Shown: one piece after another, positions 17,747-27,968 of the stretch
Layout of the letters: the number at the start of each line of letters is the position of its first letter
Position numbering within the stretch: the stretch's first letter is position 1
Origin: Perkinsela sp. pyNocScin1
Lineage: Eukaryota; Euglenozoa; Kinetoplastea; Prokinetoplastida; Perkinselidae
Length of the DNA stretch: 64,000 nt
Assembly: GCA_964019655.1 (NCBI GenBank)
Contig: CAXHTR010000001.1
Coordinates: forward strand, 620,001 to 684,000
Direction: 5' to 3'
Translations under genes and position numbers: made by a program
The notes under the pieces: generated by a model
What the model saw: the letters and a program-made list of their open reading frames with translations, nothing else
What the model was told of the DNA's origin: nothing
The model's database searches: none

Positions 17747-19864
17747 ATGCCAAGCAGAACTAAGAAGATACTGAAGCCACCCTTACCTGAAAAGGCAAAA
17801 GGCCCTGAGACTCCTTTAGAACACAAATCTTATGAGATTGAAAAACTTGCCCGAAAATTAGAAAGAATGTACATCGATGTAAGATCACCCTCCGACACTG
17901 CGAGTCGTGCACGCGCTCAAAAGAGTGATATTTCCCAAGGCTGCGTAAGGATGTCTCTCGAAACTATACAAGCCCTGAGACTTAACGTAGAATCAATAGT
18001 GTGTATCACGAATGAATTTGCCGGAGAGGTCCTCGCACAAGTTATGTTGCACAAATTCATTCCTTTTGGTGTTATAGACCTTCCAACACAAACCGTATTC
18101 GCCGACAAGTCGCTCGTGAGCATACAACAATATGAAGGCCACATTCCCATTTTGTCTGCCATATTTCTTGAACTGAAGCATAAGCCCGATGAAGATGCCC
18201 AAGGGCTTGCATGGATGAGCGCATGTAAAGAACAGTTGATGAATAAACTCGTCGTTGACACAATGTCGTCACCATGTGGCAGTTTTCGTGTCTTTTCTGA
18301 GAAAAGTGAGCCATTCGGTGTTGTAAGTGCAGAAACGCACATTCGGCTTAAAACAGAGGATCAAAGTGATACTAGTGCTTTTTCAGCCATGTGGACACAC
18401 CGAATACTGGCATGCATCGATGAATACTTCAACGATCTCGAGCGATGCACCTCTATCGGACTCCGAATTTGCAACGCCGTGCTTCTCGCCGGAAAGTCTG
18501 GAACAGGCAAGTCCTCCATTCTCCGGGATATTCGGCGACGCTCAACGTATCCGACATTGTCGATTCGCTCGCTGGACATAGATGAGGCCATCGTCGCCTT
18601 TGACGAAGAGAGCCCGCTCGTCGTGTTTTTCGACGACATTGACACTTGGCTTGCTGTTCGAGAGTTTCCCTTTCTTGATCGAAATACAGTCCTTCGAAAG
18701 AAGCTCGACCAGTGGCGCTCGAAGCGTGTCTTCGTGGTTCTCACAGCGACAGACCCCGCGGTTATAGCCGAGCCCCTGAAAAGCCCACCCTACATCGATC
18801 GAACACTCATCGTTCCCATGCCCAAGCAAGCGGATGAGCGGGCCCGAATCATCGAAGCACTGATTGACAGCACCAGCCCTCTGTCTCCAGCCGATATCGC
18901 TGCCATTTCGCAGCAAACGCGTGGCTACAGCCCCCGTGACCTCACAAACTTAGTTCAGCTGGCGACAGCACACAGCTACACACAGGATACACCCCTCACA
19001 CTCGCGCACTTTCACGCAGTTCTCAAAGACATCCGCCCAGAGGCCATCGGTGCGCTTGGCGACACCTCCGGGATCCCTAAGGTGCGCTGGAGCGACATCT
19101 GCGGGCAGGCAGAAGCCAAGCAGTGCCTCCAGGAGTGTGTCAAGTGGCTTACCACGCACGCCTCCCTGCTCAAAAAGTTCAACGTGCAGCCTCCACGAGG
19201 CATTCTACTTTACGGCCCGCCCGGGTGCAGCAAGACGATGCTGGCCAAGGCACTCGCCACTGAGTGTCGGATGCACTTTGTGTCTATTAAAGGCCCCGAG
19301 CTTCTGAGCAAGTGGGTTGGTGACAGCGAGAAGGCCATCCGCGACGTTTTCGCACGCGCCCGCGCTGTCGCGCCAGCTGTGCTTTTCTTTGATGAATTCG
19401 ACGCGCTGTGCGGCAAGCGGTCGGGCTGGAGCGCTGGCGACCGTGTGATAAGCCAGCTCCTCCACGAGCTCGATGGGTTCCACGGGGCTGATGACACAGC
19501 AGACGAGGAGCTTCTGATCGTCGCCGCGACGAATCGGCCGGACATGATCGACGCGGCCCTCCTGCGCCCTGGGCGTTTCGACCGGAAAATTGCGATTTTG
19601 CCGCCGAGTTTCGAAGACAGGAAAGAAATCTTGGAGATGAAGATGCGCCGCATCGAGCCGCCGATATCAGTGGCGTGCATTGAGCGCGTGGCGGGCAAGA
19701 TGGACAAGTTCAGTGGGGCCGACTGCGTGGCGGTGTGCGCAGACGCTGCGATGCTCGCGCTCCAGGAGGACATGGAGGCCGACACGCTCACAGAGGCGCA
19801 CTTGGAGGCGGCGCTGGACAAGTTTATTGAGCAGCGCAAGAGTGGGTTCAAGAGTCATCTCTAG
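17747..19864 (+). CDS. AFG2: AFG2/SPATA5-type double AAA+ ATPase
   Basis: A 705-residue type II AAA ATPase. AFG2 (Drg1) extracts Rlp24 from pre-60S ribosomes in the cytoplasm, and metazoan SPATA5 is its homolog. After a divergent N-domain (1-240), D1 has Walker A GKSGTGKS (249-256) and Walker B VVFFDDID with DD at 296-297 in place of DE, so D1 hydrolysis may be weak. D2 has GPPGCSKT (490-497), the cysteine-serine variant typical of AFG2/SPATA5 rather than CDC48, Walker B FFDEFDAL (D549, E550), and the arginine-bearing RPGRFDR (607-613). Yeast Afg2 is about 780 residues, so this one is slightly shorter. The 3' half is more GC-rich than the 5' half. A general CDC48-like or NVL role cannot be excluded. 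Confidence 0.88.
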   Translation: MPSRTKKILKPPLPEKAKGPETPLEHKSYEIEKLARKLERMYIDVRSPSDTASRARAQKSDISQGCVRMSLETIQALRLNVESIVCITNEFAGEVLAQVMLHKFIPFGVIDLPTQTVFADKSLVSIQQYEGHIPILSAIFLELKHKPDEDAQGLAWMSACKEQLMNKLVVDTMSSPCGSFRVFSEKSEPFGVVSAETHIRLKTEDQSDTSAFSAMWTHRILACIDEYFNDLERCTSIGLRICNAVLLAGKSGTGKSSILRDIRRRSTYPTLSIRSLDIDEAIVAFDEESPLVVFFDDIDTWLAVREFPFLDRNTVLRKKLDQWRSKRVFVVLTATDPAVIAEPLKSPPYIDRTLIVPMPKQADERARIIEALIDSTSPLSPADIAAISQQTRGYSPRDLTNLVQLATAHSYTQDTPLTLAHFHAVLKDIRPEAIGALGDTSGIPKVRWSDICGQAEAKQCLQECVKWLTTHASLLKKFNVQPPRGILLYGPPGCSKTMLAKALATECRMHFVSIKGPELLSKWVGDSEKAIRDVFARARAVAPAVLFFDEFDALCGKRSGWSAGDRVISQLLHELDGFHGADDTADEELLIVAATNRPDMIDAALLRPGRFDRKIAILPPSFEDRKEILEMKMRRIEPPISVACIERVAGKMDKFSGADCVAVCADAAMLALQEDMEADTLTEAHLEAALDKFIEQRKSGFKSHL

Positions 19865-20551
19865 TTTTGTGCGCGTAGGAAACGAGAGATGTGCCCTTTT
19901 GAGTGCTTGGACGAAGTAGCAAAGATGACTTTGCTTTTGCTTGTGCGTATTTCAAAGATGATCTGCTGTCTTGAGATTAAGAAGATTTTTGTGTCTGAAT
20001 TTCCTTTTTATTCAGTCAAATGGTCCTTTTGCGGCAAGCAGTCGATTGTTTTCAAGTAGAGAATCGATGTATCTTGGATGAGATAAGTGTGAAAGCTATT
20101 TCTAGCTTGTAAGCGGAACAGTTGATTTGATTTCTTATTCGCCGAAAACCGAGACAGACCGCAATATTGCGCTGTGGAACATGAAACGCTATGGTCAACG
20201 CATAATCATTCAAAAATCGACGCAATTTGAGCCAATTCACTCGTGATCGTATAGCTGCAGGAGTGTATAGTATAGTGGAGGGGGTCGTTGAAATCGATTT
20301 GTGGTCAAAGCCAGATTTTTGACTTTGCATTTTAATAGACATGTTCATGTGGTTTATCATCATCCAAGTGAATATTTAAAAAGGTAATTAAAAAAAAGTC
20401 TCCTTGTGCAAGAATATTTTAGAAAAGAGTTACTTCAGTAAACGATGCAGTTGAAACAAAGCTGATTGACACCGCATAAATCTCCTTGATTTTCACAGCA
20501 ATACCTACTTCCTTACTTTAGTGCCAAATCAAATTAACAAATTTATTGACC
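19865..20551. other. Intergenic, nothing recognised
   Basis: 687 bases of AT-rich spacer between two plus-strand genes. A 103-codon frame on the minus strand (20052-20363) has no recognisable feature. Confidence 0.45.
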
Positions 20552-21295
20552 ATGCTGCACTATTTTCTTCTTCTACAGCACATTGCACTGTGTGCCGATA
20601 CGACGACCAACTCCCCAGCGAAGTCCCGTCGCAGCCTCCAAAATACCCTAGCAACGGCATTCCTGCGGGACATCAACCCCCATTTCATAGCGTATCTGAC
20701 ACAAGAAGAACGCAGTGACACCTGGCAGATCGATGATGTCTGTGCGCTCGTGCCATACAAATTTGAGACTCGCGTCTTCGTTGTGCGCTGCGCAAAAAAG
20801 CGCTGGACGGAGGTCTCAGTGCATGCGCTGTTAGATCACAAGGATGAGAGCGGCTACCTGCAGCTCCGGCCGCAGTTTCTGCCGCAGAGCATTGCGCACC
20901 TGCATATTACCTCAAGCAAACAAAAGTATGCTTATGATCTACGACACCTCCCGTCTGCTGCGAGGACTGTTTCTTTCGATGCTAACTACCTATACGGCAG
21001 CCTTGATCTTCAGTGCTTGCCAGTGGATCTCTACAGTCTCAACCTCTCGCGCAATAATTTCAGCGGGAGAATCGCCCTCCTGCACCTCCCATGGAGGCTC
21101 AGCGAGATCGATCTCTCGTACAATCTCTCGCTGTCCCAGCGGGAGCTTTTCTTTCAAGACGTGCCAGAGGCGCTGACTGCGCTGTATCTCCACGAGACAG
21201 GGATTCAATCGATCCGGCCTTTGCATCGCAATTCAGAAGAGAAGCGAAGGCTGAGTTCGATCACATTTGGCCTTGCAAAAAAGGAAAAAGCATGA
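20552..21295 (+). CDS. Secreted class B LRR protein
   Basis: A 247-residue protein. The ATG at 20552 gives MLHYFLLLQHIALCAD, a good signal peptide; the TTG two codons earlier is not needed. The cap lacks the cysteine pair in its usual spacing (DVCALVPYKFETRVFVVRC). The strand LRHLPSAA precedes NYLYGSLDL, NNFSGRIAL and a variant LSLSQRELFFQDVPEAL, where the usual YYGxLP is FFQDVP. The end is GIQSIRPLHR and then a basic tail. It is followed at 130 bases by the class A gene at 21426. Confidence 0.85.
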   Translation: MLHYFLLLQHIALCADTTTNSPAKSRRSLQNTLATAFLRDINPHFIAYLTQEERSDTWQIDDVCALVPYKFETRVFVVRCAKKRWTEVSVHALLDHKDESGYLQLRPQFLPQSIAHLHITSSKQKYAYDLRHLPSAARTVSFDANYLYGSLDLQCLPVDLYSLNLSRNNFSGRIALLHLPWRLSEIDLSYNLSLSQRELFFQDVPEALTALYLHETGIQSIRPLHRNSEEKRRLSSITFGLAKKEKA

Positions 21296-21390
21296 GAGTC
21301 GTAAAAGTGTGCTCAGTCGAAGAATAATCTTTCAAAAACATAATTAACATACATAGTGACTGTGAAAACCTTTTGCAATACTTGCGAATG

Positions 21391-21409
21391 TAAATTTTGT
21401 TCATTTCAG
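21391..21409 (+). promoter_or_regulatory. Probable spliced-leader acceptor
   Basis: The run ttttgttcatttc ends in AG at 21408-21409, the clearest such site in the window, 16 bases before the ATG at 21426. It supports that ATG as the true start. Confidence 0.6.
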
Positions 21410-21425
21410 TTTTCTTCTCAAAATA

Positions 21426-22421
21426 ATGCCCATTTTCGAACTACTCTCCATCACCTTATCATCTGCCGATACAGAACTCGCGCGCATCGACCATTCCATG
21501 CTCACTGACCAGATGCGCATGGAGCTCGTCGTTGCCGACACCGACGCCATCACATCGAGCGCGTTCCAGGACCCAGACGGGGATTTTCTCGATGTCTGCC
21601 TCTGGCCCGGCGTCGTGTGCGACGGAGACGGCCACGTCATCGAGATCGAATGGACAAGGTCCACATTCTTCGGGACGCTCGCACTCGAGCATCTTCCACC
21701 GCATGTGGAACAATTTTATATTTCGATTACAGGCGTGCGCTTCGCAGGGACGCTAGACACGGCGAAACTCCCTGAAAATGTCGATTATATCGATGTTCGC
21801 TGCAATGCACTCTCGGGCGCCGTGGATTTTGAGTCACTGCCAGCAAAGCTGTATGAGCTCATCTTATCTGACAATAAATTCTCAGGTACAGCTGACCTTG
21901 AGCACCTTCCAAGTAAATTAAAGTGGTTTGATATCAGGGAAAACAATTTTGCGGGCTTCGTCATCCTTGATAGTCTCCCAGACGCACTTGACTACTTTGA
22001 CATCTCTGACAACGAGTTTATGGGGACGATATCCCCAGGAAATCTCCCGGATAGGCTCCACCACTTGTACGCGAGCACCAACAAAATGTACGGCACCATT
22101 GACTTCACTGCGTTCAAAGCGGGCCTTCAAGAGATTCAAATCTGGTCGAACGAATTCGAGGGCGAAGTCAAGCTGCACTCGCTCCCACCAGATCTTCGAT
22201 TTCTTCGAATCCAGAGAAATCGCTTTGAAGGGAGTGTGGATCTCTGTGCCCTCCCAGCAGGGCTTGTGGGGCTCAGTTTGAGTGAAAATGCGATCTCAGG
22301 CGAGATTGTGGCAAACAAGCTGCCGACTTCGCTCTGTGAGTTGCGCTTCCAGAATATGCGAGGCGACTGGAAGTTTGACGCTTCTGCGCTTAAGGAAAAG
22401 GTTGAGAGGCTTTACTACTGA
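21426..22421 (+). CDS. Secreted class A LRR protein, about 9 repeats
   Basis: A 331-residue protein. Leader MPIFELLSITLSSAD, then ELARID, RMELVVADTD and LWPGVVCDGDG, a full cap core including the cysteine. About nine repeats run from VRFAGTLDT to NAISGEIV. The seventh-position repeat FTAFKAGLQEI loses the LP pair. The protein ends without a VVDxxG cap (LKEKVERLYY). The cap sequence is close to that of the gene at 548, including TD after RMEL-VVAD, so these two may share a recent ancestor. Confidence 0.9.
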   Translation: MPIFELLSITLSSADTELARIDHSMLTDQMRMELVVADTDAITSSAFQDPDGDFLDVCLWPGVVCDGDGHVIEIEWTRSTFFGTLALEHLPPHVEQFYISITGVRFAGTLDTAKLPENVDYIDVRCNALSGAVDFESLPAKLYELILSDNKFSGTADLEHLPSKLKWFDIRENNFAGFVILDSLPDALDYFDISDNEFMGTISPGNLPDRLHHLYASTNKMYGTIDFTAFKAGLQEIQIWSNEFEGEVKLHSLPPDLRFLRIQRNRFEGSVDLCALPAGLVGLSLSENAISGEIVANKLPTSLCELRFQNMRGDWKFDASALKEKVERLYY

Positions 22422-22919
22422 TAATTCTTCAGGATGCTCGGTATGGCTGAAAATTTAACGATAAATTAGTGAATTCGCTTGTTCTCTATGTGTTTGTACT
22501 ACCCATTCGAAAAACCATATTTTAGAATTAGCGGCTATCTATGAACAACACGACATCTATGCAAAAAACGTTTGACAAATAGCGAGAGGTAGTCCCTCTA
22601 CGTGAGAAAGCAACATACTTTTCCTGTGGAAAAAGCATTCTTTCTCATCCATTCGCTCGTAGACATTATTGCTCTCGATCTATAACCTGACATCTGTATG
22701 TGTATCAGGCTTCTTTTCTAGTGCATCGGTATAATTAGATTTGATCTATGACCCCGCCTTGCTCCATTACCACGAATGGCTTACTTCTATCATTTCGATA
22801 AACCCTGTTATGCCTAGAAAATAGAGGTGTTTGGGTAGTTATATGAGAATATCGGAATATAATTTTTTCACGTTGCGTTCGCTAATCTCGCTACATTACT
22901 TACAACTGAAAACTTTCAA
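22422..22919. other. Intergenic, nothing recognised
   Basis: 498 bases of spacer between two plus-strand class A genes. No coding frame of note and no repeat. Confidence 0.45.
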
Positions 22920-23762
22920 ATGCTCCTCTTCATTTCCGCAGACCCAGCCCTTGGCCGCCTTGATTACGCTTCGCTCTCCGACCAAGCACTTATGGAAATG
23001 CTCATTGTACACATGGATGATGACCAGAAGGGACAATTTCAAGATAAAAATGGTCATTTTAAGGACATCACTGAGTGGCGAGACATACGCTGCAAGGAAG
23101 ACAGCGTAAAAGAAATCAGTTTCTACAATTGTCGTTTCAGCAGCGAAAGATTCCCGTTTGAGCTTATTCCACCACGAGTGAAAGAAGTTTTTATCTTCTT
23201 TTCGAATCTTCACGGAACAATCAATGCAGCGCTACTTCCACTCAGTCTTATTTCCTTTAAAGTCAAATACAACAAGCTTCACGGGTCACTTTACTTGAGC
23301 GCATTACCTCGAGGCTTAGAGTTCTTGGATGTCGCTGGAAATCAACTGAGCGGATCCTTGGCGCTCTCCGATCTTCCTGATGCACTCATTGAATTTCTTG
23401 CATGCGGAAACCAATTTAGCGGGGGAATAGAACTCAATGATTTGCCACCAGCGATGGAAACCCTCGACCTTGGATCAAACTCGCTGACAGGATCAATCTC
23501 CATCGAACGCTTGCCGGAGCCGATAGGGTGCATTACTCTAAGCGACAATGCGTTTGAAGGGGACATTCACCTTTCCGACCATAATTTTGACGGCGTATGG
23601 GTGAACATTGGAAAAAATTCATGGAGTGGGACGCTTGTGCTCCCGCGCTCAGCTGCTGCAATGTCTCTTGGAATCGGAGGCCATTATATCACTGCCGTCG
23701 TCGACGAAAAAGGTGAGAGACATGCACTTGAAAAAAAGATTATGCAGAAGATGAGATGGTGA
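22920..23762 (+). CDS. Secreted class A LRR protein, 7 repeats
   Basis: A 280-residue protein. MLLFISAD is the shortest leader in the family, followed at once by PALGRLD. The cap is more charged than usual (HMDDDQKGQFQDKNGHF) and has TEWRDIRC, so the G-V after tryptophan is D-I. Seven repeats follow (NLHGT, NKLHG, NQLSG, NQFSG, NSLTG, NAFEG, NSWSG). The seventh is spaced irregularly after a short insertion (SDHNFDGVW). The end ITAVVDEKGERHAL is a clean class A cap. Confidence 0.9.
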   Translation: MLLFISADPALGRLDYASLSDQALMEMLIVHMDDDQKGQFQDKNGHFKDITEWRDIRCKEDSVKEISFYNCRFSSERFPFELIPPRVKEVFIFFSNLHGTINAALLPLSLISFKVKYNKLHGSLYLSALPRGLEFLDVAGNQLSGSLALSDLPDALIEFLACGNQFSGGIELNDLPPAMETLDLGSNSLTGSISIERLPEPIGCITLSDNAFEGDIHLSDHNFDGVWVNIGKNSWSGTLVLPRSAAAMSLGIGGHYITAVVDEKGERHALEKKIMQKMRW

Positions 23763-23869
23763 TAGAAATGTCACATTTTCGTCATTTTATAGCCATTGGT
23801 GTCTGTTCCCAGAAGAATAGCCGACCATATCTATTTCATTTATTTTGCCCGACTCTCCTACTCGATCGC

Positions 23870-25114
23870 ATGCCACTTCACTTACCCATACTGCTGACTA
23901 TCGACGATGCCCTTGGTCGCATGTGCATCAACGATCTCTCCGACCAGTCCCGGATGGAGCTGCTCATCGAGGGCCTCACCGGCCTCACCAAGCGGGCCTT
24001 TCAGGACGCTGACGGCGAGTTTCTCGATATAAATGAATGGGATGGCGTTGAATTCGATGACAACGGCGACGTCACAAGCATTGCGTTTGACGAAATCATT
24101 GGTTATATCGCCCTCGACTACATCCCACCGACAGTGAAACAATTCAACATTGACTGGACGGATGTTCAAGGCACGCTGAGCACAGCGAACCTCCCGCAGG
24201 GACTCGAAGAATTTTCTGCGTTTCAAAGTGCGCTGCATGGCGAGCTCAAACTCGCCGAACTACCACCAAATCTCCGTGAATTTAGCATCGTCGACAACTT
24301 TTTCGAGGGAAGCTGCGATTTAACGCACCTCCCGTCAAAGTTGGCGCTTTTGCACATCGACGGGAATAAATTTACAGGTGAAATAAACCTCAAAAATCTA
24401 CCACAGTCCCTCAAAGACTTTGACATATCCGGAAACGAGTTCACGGGCTGCGTATCGCTCACAAAGCTCCCAAAGTCGCTCACAACGCTCAAAATGCATG
24501 GAAACAAGCTGAGCGGCAGCCTTGACATCAGCACGCTCCCGCCAAGCCTTCAAGAGCTCGACGTGTCCAATAATGACTTCTCCGGGAAAATTTACTTTGA
24601 ATCTCTCCCAGCTGCGCTCACAGAGCTCCTGATGAGCAGCAATAGGCTCCAAGGCCAGTTCCCCTTCCAGAACCTTCCGGGATCGCTGCTTAGACTGGAA
24701 ATAGACTCAAACAAATTTTCGGGCAGTCTTGCCCTCGAAAACCTCCCACGCCGCCTCGAATGGCTCAAGGCCGGTTTCAACGAGATGCGCGGCACCCTCA
24801 ACCTTGCCGGCCTACCGGAAACCTTTCTCCGGCTTGACGTCCAGTGCAACGCGGATCTCCACGGGCCGCTGGACTTTGATGCGCTGCCGCCAGCGATGGA
24901 TACGCTCAACATCTACGACAACAACTTTGGTGGTGACTTCGTGTTCCGCAAGCCACACGAAAGACTGGAGGATCTGGACGCAGGTGGCTGCCAGTTTTCG
25001 GGGACAGCTGTCATCCATCGGAAAATGCGGCGATACATCAACCTAGCGGAAAACGATAGCGAGCTAGTCATAGTGGATGAAAAGGGAGATAAATATGATT
25101 CTTCGTGTGATTGA
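23870..25114 (+). CDS. Secreted class A LRR protein, about 12 repeats
   Basis: A 414-residue protein. The ATG at 23870 begins MPLHLPILLTIDD just before ALGRM; an upstream in-frame ATG at 23756 overlaps the previous gene and adds an unconserved stretch. The cap is complete (RMELLIEGL, NEWDGVEFDDNGD). About twelve repeats follow, nearly all regular (NKFTG, NEFTG, NKLSG, NDFSG, NRLQG, NKFSG, NEMRG). One carries a one-residue insertion (NADLHGPLDF). The end is VIVDEKGDKYD. It lies 107 bases after the gene at 22920. Confidence 0.92.
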   Translation: MPLHLPILLTIDDALGRMCINDLSDQSRMELLIEGLTGLTKRAFQDADGEFLDINEWDGVEFDDNGDVTSIAFDEIIGYIALDYIPPTVKQFNIDWTDVQGTLSTANLPQGLEEFSAFQSALHGELKLAELPPNLREFSIVDNFFEGSCDLTHLPSKLALLHIDGNKFTGEINLKNLPQSLKDFDISGNEFTGCVSLTKLPKSLTTLKMHGNKLSGSLDISTLPPSLQELDVSNNDFSGKIYFESLPAALTELLMSSNRLQGQFPFQNLPGSLLRLEIDSNKFSGSLALENLPRRLEWLKAGFNEMRGTLNLAGLPETFLRLDVQCNADLHGPLDFDALPPAMDTLNIYDNNFGGDFVFRKPHERLEDLDAGGCQFSGTAVIHRKMRRYINLAENDSELVIVDEKGDKYDSSCD

Positions 25115-25566
25115 GGAGATGAATTAGTAGAAAGATTTTTCGGTATATTTTATAGGATAGATTCTGCGGGTATGCAAAATTTTGAGACATGACATATCTG
25201 TGTATCTGCACTTTGCATATCTTTCTTATCTTAAATCATCGGAATTCATGACTTACGGCAATAAATAGAGAGAATCGATTAGCGTATAAGCGAGATACTG
25301 CGCTGTGCTCAAAATTCCCTCTTCTTCATTGGAATGGGCTCACAACCCCAGTGCAGTAAGATTTGCAGTAAAGTCACCTGATATGCACATTCAATGAATG
25401 TTCTGCACTGATGAGTTTTTGATTCGACTAAAATTGGTAAATTCTGAGCGATTACCGCAAAAGAAATGTATCTTGGTCAGTGGTGAGATTTCATAAGATC
25501 GTTAACGGGTGAGCTAGTGGGAAATTTTCATAATTTTATCGGTATCATCTTGTATACATTTCAATC
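25115..25566. other. Intergenic, nothing recognised
   Basis: 452 bases of AT-rich spacer. No coding frame, repeat or strong acceptor tract close to the next ATG. Confidence 0.45.
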
Positions 25567-26226
25567 ATGTCACCGCTGTATTCTTTCCTCTCTGCAGAAG
25601 TAGCGTCGCTCGGGCGCTTCAATAAAGACTGCCTCTCTGAGCAAATAATTATGGAACTATTTGTTGAGCCCTTTGTCCCAAAGCGCAGCCGTACCTTCAA
25701 AGACGAGAACGGTGATTTCACGGATATCGCATCCTGGCACCCACTGCTCCAATTCGACAGTGTGGGCTGCATCATCAAAATTTGCTTCGATTTTACGTTT
25801 GCGGGTGGAGAGCTTCACCTGGAGAATCTCCCACCGCATATGCAAGAAGTGCGTGTCAATTCAAATAAGCTGACGGGTGAAGTTGATCTTACCAGCCTAC
25901 CGGAAGCGATGGAGTTCTTGAATGTTGAATGGAACGAGCTTACTGGGACAATTGACTTGTCGCAGCTGCCCCCGAAGTTTGGCTGGTTTAACTGCCATCA
26001 TAATAAGCTGTCGGGGCAACTCGACTTACGGTGCCTGAGCGGTCGCATCGGCGATAGGCGTCGGAATTACGAAGAAATTCCGGAAGGTGACACAACGAGG
26101 CAGTACACGCTTGATTTCACTGAGAACAACTTTGAAGATCGAATTCTACTCGGGAAGGAAAGCGACTATCGCACGTACGGGATGTTTGACCGTATCGAAT
26201 TTCGCGAGTTCATTTTTGAGAGGTAA
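25567..26226 (+). CDS. Short class A LRR protein with divergent C-terminus
   Basis: A 219-residue protein. Leader MSPLYSFLSAEVA, then SLGRFN, a modified MELFVEPF and ASWHPLLQFD, so the cap tryptophan is kept but G-V is lost. Only three regular repeats are present (NKLTGEVDL, NELTGTIDL, NKLSGQLDL). After LRCLSGRIG the sequence becomes charged and non-LRR for about 30 residues (RRRNYEEIPEGD), then one repeat-like core (NNFEDRILL), and it ends EFREFIFER. It could be a functional short form or the product of a recombination that replaced the tail. It is intact as a frame. Confidence 0.75.
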   Translation: MSPLYSFLSAEVASLGRFNKDCLSEQIIMELFVEPFVPKRSRTFKDENGDFTDIASWHPLLQFDSVGCIIKICFDFTFAGGELHLENLPPHMQEVRVNSNKLTGEVDLTSLPEAMEFLNVEWNELTGTIDLSQLPPKFGWFNCHHNKLSGQLDLRCLSGRIGDRRRNYEEIPEGDTTRQYTLDFTENNFEDRILLGKESDYRTYGMFDRIEFREFIFER

Positions 26227-26893
26227 TTGAAAAGCGACTGATCTGCGATTTATATAGATAAAATACGATGTACACAGTCAAAGAATTCTGTACAGTAATC
26301 GAAATAAGTACGTAATTTTTTCTTGGTGCGATGCTCCATTTGTAAAGTATGTATGCGCTAGAAAGTTGAATAGCTGCCTTGGAGATTTATCTCACCAAAA
26401 TCGCATCTGACGGTCTTATCTGCTCTGTAGAACCCTCAAAGAAGCACTGTGGGCAAAAGAAATCTGCTCGCGATATCTGTATGTAGCTTCGAATTCTTGT
26501 GAGGTTGGTGCGTAGCATACCTTTTATAGAATACGGAGTCCTATCGACCCTTTTTAAATCCTATTCACTGCCGTATGGCAACGATCTGACTTTGATACTG
26601 AAAACGCAACTAGCGAGAATATTATGCTTCTCAGGCGCGTCTGTCGACACTTTTACTATACATTTTACTGTGCACTGAAAAGCAAGAATTTCAAGGTATA
26701 ATTTTTATGCAAAACACACTTATCATTCCACAAACAGGTACTTCAGCATTTCAGAAAGAATATTTCAGTTAGTCAACGGTTGGATCTGCTTGTACAGATG
26801 GGCCCGAGGCTTATGATTTTATAGGTTTTTAAGCCTCAGAATAGTGCGTAAAGCTCTCTTTACATAATTTCAAGAAATAAGCGCATTCAAACC
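26227..26893. other. Convergent strand-switch region
   Basis: The + gene at 25567 and the - gene at 26894 converge across 667 bases. I see no gene, RNA or repeat. In kinetoplastids convergent switches are termination regions, but the sequence shows no specific signal. Confidence 0.45.
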
Positions 26894-27640
26894 CTACGAA
26901 ATTGACAAATTCAATGCATGAAGGACTTCATCACTCAAAGCATTACCTTCTATGTTCACTTCGAGACCGCTGCATGCATTGAAATTCAAAATTTCCTCAA
27001 AGTCGTTGTTTTCGAGGTCCAGAAGCTGGAGACCGAGTGGCAGGGCACCGAGGTCCAGTTTTCCACAGAGTCTGTTCCCGTCGAGGTACAGTGCCTCGAG
27101 GCATGCCGGTAGCGCTGTGAGGTCGACGCTTCCCGTAAAACGATTCATGGAAAGGGCGAGTGACCGCATTCCGGCCGGGAGCTTGGTTAAGTCAAGAGAG
27201 CCGCTCAGCACATTTGCTGCGCAATCAAAATTGTCGAGAAAAACAGAAAACTTAGTCAGGTCGACAGTGCCCAAAAAATTGTTTTGTGTGAAAGAAACGT
27301 AAAACATCTGTGGCGGCAGATTTCCAACGTCAATGGACCCTTTGAGATGATTTCGGCCGATGTCCAGATATTCGAGGCGCAAAGGTAGAAACTGGAGGTC
27401 GATGCTGCCACGAAGTTCCCTCCGAGCCCACCGGATGGCGCGCACATCCCTCTTCGAGTCGCACTCCACTTTCGACCATGTGCATGCGTCTGGGGGTGGA
27501 AATTCGCTCTCGAAAATTGAGTCTTTGTCTTTGAGGCCACTGACGAGCAGCTCCATTAGCTGTTGTTGCGTGAGGCTGAAGAGGTCGACTCTACCGAGGT
27601 CGGTGTCTTGCGAGGAGATCAAGGTAGGAGCGAGAAGCAT
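26894..27640 (-). CDS. Secreted class A LRR protein, 8 repeats, Cys-type cap
   Basis: A 248-residue protein. Leader MLLAPTLISSQD, LGRVD, MELLVSGL. The cap here is DACTWSKVECD, the two-cysteine form otherwise seen in classes B and C, so it bridges the groups. Eight repeats follow directly (ELRGSIDL, NHLKG, NNFLG, NVLSG, NRFTG, NRLCG, NDFEE). The last two are degenerate, and the end LNLSIS has a possible N-glycosylation site. There is no VVDxxG cap. Confidence 0.9.
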   Translation of the reverse strand: MLLAPTLISSQDTDLGRVDLFSLTQQQLMELLVSGLKDKDSIFESEFPPPDACTWSKVECDSKRDVRAIRWARRELRGSIDLQFLPLRLEYLDIGRNHLKGSIDVGNLPPQMFYVSFTQNNFLGTVDLTKFSVFLDNFDCAANVLSGSLDLTKLPAGMRSLALSMNRFTGSVDLTALPACLEALYLDGNRLCGKLDLGALPLGLQLLDLENNDFEEILNFNACSGLEVNIEGNALSDEVLHALNLSIS

Positions 27641-27968
27641 TGAAGTCTTTTATACTAAAGAATATAACTTAATGATAATGAGAATGCAATAAATAGCCAA
27701 ACTGAGATTTTATGTACGGAAACATTCTTTAAGGGAAGTGAGTTCTGAGTGATCCAACGGAAGTCGATTGAAGTATCGCTTCGCATATGAATAAAATAAA
27801 AAATGAACGCGTGACTCATTTCTCAAGTCTACCATGATAGGCTTCTCTATTTTGACACTTTCAAGATCTTGCAAAGGAGCTTCGAATTGCGCAGTTGAGT
27901 TGATAAGATAATGGCGACTTGCAAATTCTAAAATTGAATTTTTACATCGCCAGCCTTCCCCATTTATA

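Noticed and set aside
19210-19851. 213-codon antisense frame in the AAA ATPase
   Set aside because: GC-rich shadow of the D2 domain; the sense frame has complete catalytic motifs.
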